NCBI GenBank assembly: GCA_052435735.1
Contig: JBQVNB010000013.1
Location: 1-64,000, forward strand
Reading direction: 5' to 3'
Length of the DNA: 64,000 nt
Source: Aliihoeflea sp052435735
GTDB lineage: Bacteria; Pseudomonadota; Alphaproteobacteria; Rhizobiales; Rhizobiaceae
A program made the translations under genes and the position numbers. Position 1 is the stretch's first letter, and every line of letters begins with the position of its first letter. The notes under the pieces were generated by a model that saw nothing but the letters and a program-made list of their open reading frames with translations, searched no databases and was not told the origin of the DNA. Of the stretch, positions 59,455 through 64,000 are shown one piece after another.

Positions 59455-59476
59455 ATCGGGCGCTTCGGCGCCCGAT
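59455..59476 (+). terminator. UUCG-loop hairpin after gcdH
   Basis: ATCGGGCGC and GCGCCCGAT form a perfect 9-bp stem closing a TTCG loop, then TTTC. It is probably a weak terminator or mRNA-stabilising end between gcdH and the transporter. Confidence 0.65.
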
Positions 59477-59519
59477 TTCACAAGCAAGAAACTTCAAAAA
59501 GAAAAAGGAGAACACTCTC

Positions 59520-60344
59520 ATGGCAATGGGAAAAATTGCAGCCCTGACGACCGTCCTGGCGATGCTCGGCTCGCCGGTGATCGCAGGCGAAACGCTCGAC
59601 CGCGTGACCTCGGCCGGCAAGCTGGTCATGTCGAGCGACCCCGAATATCCGCCGCAGTCCTTTCTCAATGACGCCAACGAAATGGACGGGTTCGACATCG
59701 ATGTCGGCAAGGCGATCGCCGAGAAGATGGGCGTCGAACTGGAAATCGTGACCCCCTCCTGGGAAGTGATCACGGCAGGTAGCTGGGCCGGGCGCTGGGA
59801 CATGTCCGTCGGCTCGATGACGCCGACCGCCGCGCGCGCGCAGGTGCTCGATTTCCCCGCGATTTACTACTATACGCCGGCCGCCTTCGCCGTTCACACC
59901 GATTCCGACGTGCAGTCGATAGACGAACTGAACGACAAAATCATCGGCTCGTGCGGCGGCTGCACCTACGACGCCTATCTCAACCGCGAACTGGTGATCG
60001 ATGCCGAGGGCGTGCCCGAGTTCGAATATCAGGTGACGGCGGCCGAAATCCGCACCTACGAGACCGACACCAACGCCTTCGACGATCTGCGCCTCGGCGA
60101 CGGCGTGCGCATCGATGCGGTGTTCTCGGCGCTGCCGACCATCCAGGAAGCGATCAACAACGGCTATCCGCTGCGCATCGTCGGCGATCCGGCCTTCTAC
60201 GAGCCGCTGTCGGTCGCAACCGACAAGGGCGACGAGGAGTTCAACGCCCGCATCGCCGAGATCGTCGAGGAGCTGCACGCCGACGGCACCCTCTCCGAAC
60301 TGTCGGAGAAGTGGTACAAGGTTGACCTGACGACCGTCGAGTAA
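59520..60344 (+). CDS. amino-acid ABC transporter, periplasmic binding protein
   Basis: A 274-residue solute-binding protein with a signal peptide (IAALTTVLAMLGSPVIA). Family blocks: LVMSSDPEYPPQSFLND, FDIDVGKAIAEKMGVELEIV, WDMSVGSMTPTAARAQVLDF and HADGTLSELSEKWYKVDLTT. It belongs to the polar amino-acid group (SBP type 3). A strong AAGGAG precedes the ATG. The stop shares bases with the permease start (TAATG). Confidence 0.9.
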   Translation: MAMGKIAALTTVLAMLGSPVIAGETLDRVTSAGKLVMSSDPEYPPQSFLNDANEMDGFDIDVGKAIAEKMGVELEIVTPSWEVITAGSWAGRWDMSVGSMTPTAARAQVLDFPAIYYYTPAAFAVHTDSDVQSIDELNDKIIGSCGGCTYDAYLNRELVIDAEGVPEFEYQVTAAEIRTYETDTNAFDDLRLGDGVRIDAVFSALPTIQEAINNGYPLRIVGDPAFYEPLSVATDKGDEEFNARIAEIVEELHADGTLSELSEKWYKVDLTTVE

Positions 60345-61384
60345 TGTCAGCAACCGACACGATAAACGACGCGCCGGCTCTCCCACCGGAGAGCTGGCTC
60401 GTCCGTGCCCGCCCGTCGCGGATCGAGGCGGGCATCGTTTTCCTGATCGTGATCGTCCTCGTCTGGATGGGGCTTGGCGGCACACGCGCCGGCGGCCTGG
60501 TCGCGCCGCTTCTGGGCGGGGCGACGGGCGAGGGGCAGGAGGTCGGCTTCGGGCTGCACCTTGCGACCGGCATCCTGCTCGGCGGCGCGATCTGGGCAAA
60601 CCTGATCCTCCTTCGCCTGGTGCCGTTCAAGATCCAGGTGCTGATCGTCTGGATCGAACTCGTCCTGCTTTTCGGCCTGTTCATCACCAGCTTCGACCGC
60701 AATCTGGGCGTCTGGTTCGCACCGACGCGCGACGGTGGGACGAACCTGTCCTACATGATCACGACGGGCGCGGTGACGACGCTCTACGTCTCGCTGATCT
60801 CGATCGTCATCGCCTCGGTCATCGCGCTTGCCGCAGCGCTCGGGAAGCTGTCGAGATCGGGGCCGGCCTATGCGATCGCGACCTTCTACATCTCGTTCTT
60901 TCGCGGCACGCCGCTCTTGCTGCAGGTCTATCTGATCTATCTCGGCCTGCCGCAGATCGGGCCGCAATTCGCGCTCGACGCGGTGCCGTCCGGCATCATC
61001 GCGCTGTCGCTTTGCTACGGCGCGTATCTGGCCGAAATCTTCCGCGCCGGCATCGTCGGCGTCGCGCATGGCCAGCACGATGCGGCCAAGGCGCTGGGCT
61101 TCACGGAGCGCCAGACCTTCCGGCTGATCATCTTTCCCTTGGCGATGCGGCTGATCGTGCCGCCGACCGGCAACCAGTTCATCGCGATGCTGAAGGACTC
61201 CTCGCTCGTCTCGGTGATGGGTGTGTGGGAACTGACGCGCACCGCGCAGATCATCGGCCGGCGCGATTTCACCGTCTTCGAGATGCTGATCGCGGCGGCG
61301 CTGATCTACTGGGCGATGTCGATCTGCTTCGAACTGATCCAGTCGCGGCTGGAGAAGCATTATGGCAAGGGGCATGTGAGGTAG
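60344..61384 (+). CDS. amino-acid ABC transporter permease
   Basis: A 346-residue inner-membrane permease (His/Glu/Gln/Arg/opine group). The first ~130 residues hold extra hydrophobic segments, then the permease core with FISFFRGTPLLLQVYLIYLG and the EAA-type loop HGQHDAAKALGFTERQTFRL. It follows the binding-protein gene directly. No ATPase gene follows in the window, which is unusual for this family. Confidence 0.9.
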   Translation: MSATDTINDAPALPPESWLVRARPSRIEAGIVFLIVIVLVWMGLGGTRAGGLVAPLLGGATGEGQEVGFGLHLATGILLGGAIWANLILLRLVPFKIQVLIVWIELVLLFGLFITSFDRNLGVWFAPTRDGGTNLSYMITTGAVTTLYVSLISIVIASVIALAAALGKLSRSGPAYAIATFYISFFRGTPLLLQVYLIYLGLPQIGPQFALDAVPSGIIALSLCYGAYLAEIFRAGIVGVAHGQHDAAKALGFTERQTFRLIIFPLAMRLIVPPTGNQFIAMLKDSSLVSVMGVWELTRTAQIIGRRDFTVFEMLIAAALIYWAMSICFELIQSRLEKHYGKGHVR

Positions 61385-61407
61385 GAATTTAAGGGTGGCG
61401 CTCTATG

Positions 61408-61524
61408 GCGCCCCCCTCTGCCCTGCCGGGCATCTCCCCCGCGAGGGGGGAGATTGGTCTCGTCGCCACCGTGCGTGATCTCCCTACTTGCGGGGGAGAT
61501 GGCCGGCAGGCCAGAGGGGGGCGA
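61408..61524. repeat. long palindromic repeat, family A, copy 3
   Basis: GCGCCCCCCTCTGCCCTGCC on the left pairs with the right arm ending GGCAGGCCAGAGGGGGGCG; inner blocks CATCTCCCCC / GGGGGAGATG. It lies between the permease and kbl. The frame of kbl is open back through the repeat to an ATG at 61405. Confidence 0.9.
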
Positions 61525-61551
61525 CGTAGGGCACCCGATTCGGAGATAAGC

Positions 61552-62736
61552 GTGACAAACACCTTCCTTTCCCACCTCTCCGCCGAACTCGACGGCCTCA
61601 AATCCCAAGGCCTCTACAAGTCCGAGCGCGTGATCTCGTCGATGCAGTCCGCCGAAATTACCGCCGACGGGCGCGAGGTGCTGAACTTCTGCGCCAACAA
61701 CTATCTCGGCCTCGCCGACAATGCCGAACTGCGCGAGACGGCCAAGCACGCGCTCGACCGCTACGGCTACGGCATGGCCTCGGTGCGCTTCATCTGCGGC
61801 ACGCAGGAGGAGCACAAGGCACTCGAGGCGCGCATCTCGTCCTTCCTCGGCTTCGAGGACACGATCCTCTATGGCTCGTGCTTCGACGCCAATACCGGCC
61901 TGTTCGAAACGCTTCTGTCGGACGAGGACGCCATCATCTCCGATGCGCTCAACCACGCCTCGATCATCGACGGCGTGCGGCTGTCGAAGGCGAAGCGCTA
62001 CCGCTACGCCAACAACGACATGGGCGAACTCGAAGCGCGGCTGAAGGAGGCCGCCGACGCGCGGTTCCGGCTGATCGCGACGGACGGCGTCTTCTCGATG
62101 GACGGCATCATCGCCAACCTTCAGGGCGTTTGCGACCTTGCCGAGAAGTACGACGCGATGGTCATGGTCGACGACAGCCATGCAGTCGGGTTCGTCGGGA
62201 CCCATGGCCGCGGCTCGATCGAGCATTGCGGCGTCGAGGGCCGGGTGGACATCGTCACCGGCACGCTCGGCAAGGCGCTCGGTGGCGCGTCGGGCGGCTA
62301 TACGTCGGGCAAGCGCGAGGTCGTCGACTGGCTACGCCAGCGCTCGCGGCCGTACCTCTTTTCCAACACGCTCGCACCGGTGATCGCCGCGACCTCGCTC
62401 AAGGTCTTCGACATGGTCGAAAACGGGGACGCGCTGCGCCGGCACTTGAACGACAATGCCGCACGCTTCCGCGCCGGCATGGAAAAGGCCGGCTTCACGC
62501 TCGCCGGAGCCGACCATGCGATCATCCCGGTCATGCTCGGCGACGCGCAAGTGGCGAAAGACATGGCCGACCGGCTGATGGACCACGGCATCTACGTCAT
62601 CGGCTTCTCGTTTCCGGTGGTGCCAAAGGGCCAGGCGCGGATCAGGACGCAGATGTCGGCAGCGCATTCGGTCGAGGATATCGACCGCGCGGTGGAGGCG
62701 TTCGCGGCAGTGGGAAAAGAGATGGGGGTGGTTTGA
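61552..62736 (+). CDS. kbl: 2-amino-3-ketobutyrate CoA ligase (glycine C-acetyltransferase)
   Basis: PLP enzyme splitting 2-amino-3-ketobutyrate with CoA into glycine and acetyl-CoA; it works with Tdh. The 394-residue protein has FCANNYLGLADNAELRETAK, VDDSHAVGFVGTHGRGS and the PLP lysine block TGTLGKALGGASGGYTSG. GTG 61552 with GGAG 6 bases upstream is preferred; the in-frame ATG 61405 would add 49 repeat-derived residues. The stop overlaps a small ORF through repeat copy 4. Confidence 0.95.
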   Translation: MTNTFLSHLSAELDGLKSQGLYKSERVISSMQSAEITADGREVLNFCANNYLGLADNAELRETAKHALDRYGYGMASVRFICGTQEEHKALEARISSFLGFEDTILYGSCFDANTGLFETLLSDEDAIISDALNHASIIDGVRLSKAKRYRYANNDMGELEARLKEAADARFRLIATDGVFSMDGIIANLQGVCDLAEKYDAMVMVDDSHAVGFVGTHGRGSIEHCGVEGRVDIVTGTLGKALGGASGGYTSGKREVVDWLRQRSRPYLFSNTLAPVIAATSLKVFDMVENGDALRRHLNDNAARFRAGMEKAGFTLAGADHAIIPVMLGDAQVAKDMADRLMDHGIYVIGFSFPVVPKGQARIRTQMSAAHSVEDIDRAVEAFAAVGKEMGVV

Positions 62737-62915
62737 TGAGCGCGTCGCCCTACGTTGCGCCCCTCTGTCCTGCCGGACATCTCCCCCGCGAGGGGGGAGA
62801 TTACGCGCGCCATCGCCCCAGCCAATCTCCCCCCATGCGGGGGAGATGTCCGGCAGGACAGAGGGGGGCGCGAAGGAATGCTGTCGATTCGGAGGTCAGT
62901 TCATGTCCAACATGA
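62736..62915 (+). CDS. small ORF spanning the repeat between kbl and tdh
   Basis: A 59-codon frame starts at ATG 62736, sharing a base with the kbl stop (TGATG), and ends at 62915, 13 bases inside tdh. The product is repeat-derived (APLCPAGHLPREGGDYARHR). tdh has its own GGAGG 7 bases from its ATG. A coupling role is inferred from the overlaps at both ends. Confidence 0.35.
   Translation: MSASPYVAPLCPAGHLPREGGDYARHRPSQSPPMRGRCPAGQRGARRNAVDSEVSSCPT
62757..62871. repeat. long palindromic repeat, family A, copy 4
   Basis: The left arm GCGCCCCTCTGTCCTGCCGG and the right arm ending CCGGCAGGACAGAGGGGGGC are near-perfect complements, with inner ACATCTCCCCCGC / GCGGGGGAGATGT. It lies in the kbl-tdh gap. 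Its left flank (GATGAGCGC...GCCCTACGTTGC) is shared with copy 1. Confidence 0.9.
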
Positions 62916-63937
62916 TGCGTGCACTCGTCAAAGCCAAAGCGGAGCCCGGCATCTGGATGGAAGAAGTGCCGCTGCCGGAAGTCGGCCCCAACGACGTCCT
63001 CATCAAGGTGAAGAAGTCCGCGATCTGCGGCACCGACGTCCACATCTTCAACTGGGACCAATGGGCGCGAAAGACCGTGCCGGTGCCGATGGTGACGGGG
63101 CATGAATTTGTCGGCGAGGTCGCCGATTTCGGCGCGGCGGTGAGCGAATACAAGGTCGGCCAGCGCGTCTCGGGCGAGGGGCATATCGTGTGCGGCCATT
63201 GCCGCAACTGCCGCGCCGGGCGCGGCCACCTCTGCCGCAACACGCTCGGCGTCGGCGTCAACCGGCCGGGCTCCTTCGCCGAATATCTGGTCCTGCCCAA
63301 ACACAATGTCGTGCCGATCCCCGACGACGTGCCGGACGAGATCGCCGCGATCTTCGATCCGCTGGGCAACGCCGTCCACACCGCGCTCTCCTTCGATCTC
63401 GTCGGCGAGGACGTGCTGGTGACGGGCGCGGGGCCGATCGGCATCATGGGCGCGCTGGTGGCGCAGGCTGTGGGCGCGCGCAAGGTCGTCATCACCGACA
63501 TCAACCCGGTGCGGCTCGACCTCGCCCGCAAGATGAAGATCCACCATGTCGTCGACGCCTCGAAGGAGAGCCTGCGCGACGTGATGCGCGAGGAGGGCAT
63601 GACGGAAGGCTTCGACGTCGGGCTTGAAATGTCGGGCTCGGCGGCCGCCTTCCGCGACATGATCGACACGATGAACAATGGCGGCAAGATCGCCATCCTC
63701 GGCATCGCGCCGACCGGATTCGAGATCGACTGGAACAAGGTCATCTTCAAGATGCTGACGCTGAAGGGCATCTACGGCCGCGAGATGTTCGAGACCTGGT
63801 ACAAGATGATCGCGCTGGTGCAGGGGCCGCTCGACGTGTCGGGGCTCATCACGCATCGCATCGGCATCGATGACTATGCCGCAGGCTTCGAGGCCATGCG
63901 CTCGGGCAATTCCGGCAAGGTCGTGATGGACTGGTAG
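62903..63937 (+). CDS. tdh: L-threonine 3-dehydrogenase
   Basis: Zinc alcohol-dehydrogenase family enzyme oxidising threonine to 2-amino-3-ketobutyrate with NAD+; 344 residues. Catalytic zinc residues are in SAICGTDVHIFNWD and VTGHEFVGEV, the structural zinc in CGHCRNCRAGRGHLCRN, and the nucleotide fold in VLVTGAGPIGIMGALVAQAV. It forms the threonine degradation pair with kbl. Confidence 0.96.
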   Translation: MSNMMRALVKAKAEPGIWMEEVPLPEVGPNDVLIKVKKSAICGTDVHIFNWDQWARKTVPVPMVTGHEFVGEVADFGAAVSEYKVGQRVSGEGHIVCGHCRNCRAGRGHLCRNTLGVGVNRPGSFAEYLVLPKHNVVPIPDDVPDEIAAIFDPLGNAVHTALSFDLVGEDVLVTGAGPIGIMGALVAQAVGARKVVITDINPVRLDLARKMKIHHVVDASKESLRDVMREEGMTEGFDVGLEMSGSAAAFRDMIDTMNNGGKIAILGIAPTGFEIDWNKVIFKMLTLKGIYGREMFETWYKMIALVQGPLDVSGLITHRIGIDDYAAGFEAMRSGNSGKVVMDW

Positions 63938-63948
63938 GCGGCAGGCGA

Positions 63949-64000
63949 TGCGGCGGTTTGCGCGTATATTGCTGACACGACACGAAACGCCCGTCGGGCT
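63949..64000 (+). CDS. possible start of a further gene, cut by the window edge
   Basis: An ATG at 63949 opens a frame reading MRRFARILLTRHETPVG to the window end. It is too short to identify. Confidence 0.2.

Noticed and set aside
61405..61551. ATG 61405 as the true kbl start
   Set aside because: The added 49 residues are repeat-derived and outside the family; GTG 61552 has a good ribosome site. It is kept only as an observation.

Overview
The window is a high-GC alphaproteobacterial chromosome segment, most likely from Hyphomicrobiales (Rhizobiales), near Mesorhizobium, Phyllobacteriaceae or related families. The signs are: short HisG plus HisZ; a promoter-CIRCE-groESL arrangement with a CTTGAC-N17-CTATCT promoter; the lipid A/Kdo block with DUF4170, DUF374 and DUF2093 neighbours; endonuclease-type MutL; and many long GC-rich palindromic repeats. 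It is mostly core genome with accessory insertions. No rRNA, tRNA, prophage or CRISPR array was seen.

Layout. 1-182: the cut end of an IS5-like element. 0.3-4.6 kb: gshA, rsmE, an EF-hand protein, tag and a YkuD L,D-transpeptidase. 4.8-12.7 kb: two 2-hydroxyacid oxidation systems head to head, glcDEF (split by a toxin-antitoxin pair) and lutABC. 12.7-16 kb: a phosphatase, a glutamine amidotransferase, and a conserved unknown gene running in frame into a Phd antitoxin followed by a PIN toxin. 16-19.4 kb: a divergent PepSY / PepSY-response regulator-histidine kinase locus. 19.4-28 kb: hisS-hisZ-hisG, doxX, fumC, a small CsbD gene and groES-groEL. 28-36 kb: HAD hydrolase, ribF, mipA, vapBC, ileS, then a tandem pair of probable small RNAs. 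36-53 kb: tadA, a pseudouridine synthase with a repetitive basic arm, rsmD, an M16 peptidase pair, patatin, MATE, pmbA, the IMPase-DUF4170-acyltransferase-waaA-lpxK block, and mutL. 53-64 kb: an MttB-like methyltransferase, a RelB/ParE-type pair, an N-methyl-amine type flavin oxidoreductase, gcdH, a two-gene amino-acid ABC transporter, and kbl-tdh threonine degradation.

How things work together. Glycolate or lactate oxidation (GlcDEF, LutABC), threonine to glycine plus acetyl-CoA (Tdh, Kbl), glutaryl-CoA oxidation (GcdH) and fumarase feed central metabolism. WaaA and LpxK build lipid A-Kdo. HisS, IleS, TadA, RsmE, RsmD and the RluB-like enzyme serve translation. Four type II toxin-antitoxin modules of different antitoxin classes are present, three of them with an obvious palindromic operator.

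Most unusual points. (1) One long palindromic repeat family occurs four times, always between co-directional neighbours (hisS/hisZ, lutA/lutB, permease/kbl, kbl/tdh). Each copy is an open frame in the sense direction. Three copies are spanned by a small ORF whose start overlaps the upstream stop codon and whose end overlaps the downstream start codon. (2) A tandemly duplicated small-RNA locus follows ileS, with conserved promoters and covarying terminator stems. (3) A toxin-antitoxin cassette with its own promoter-operator sits inside glcDEF. (4) Sharply bounded lower-GC patches lie inside both hisS and ileS.
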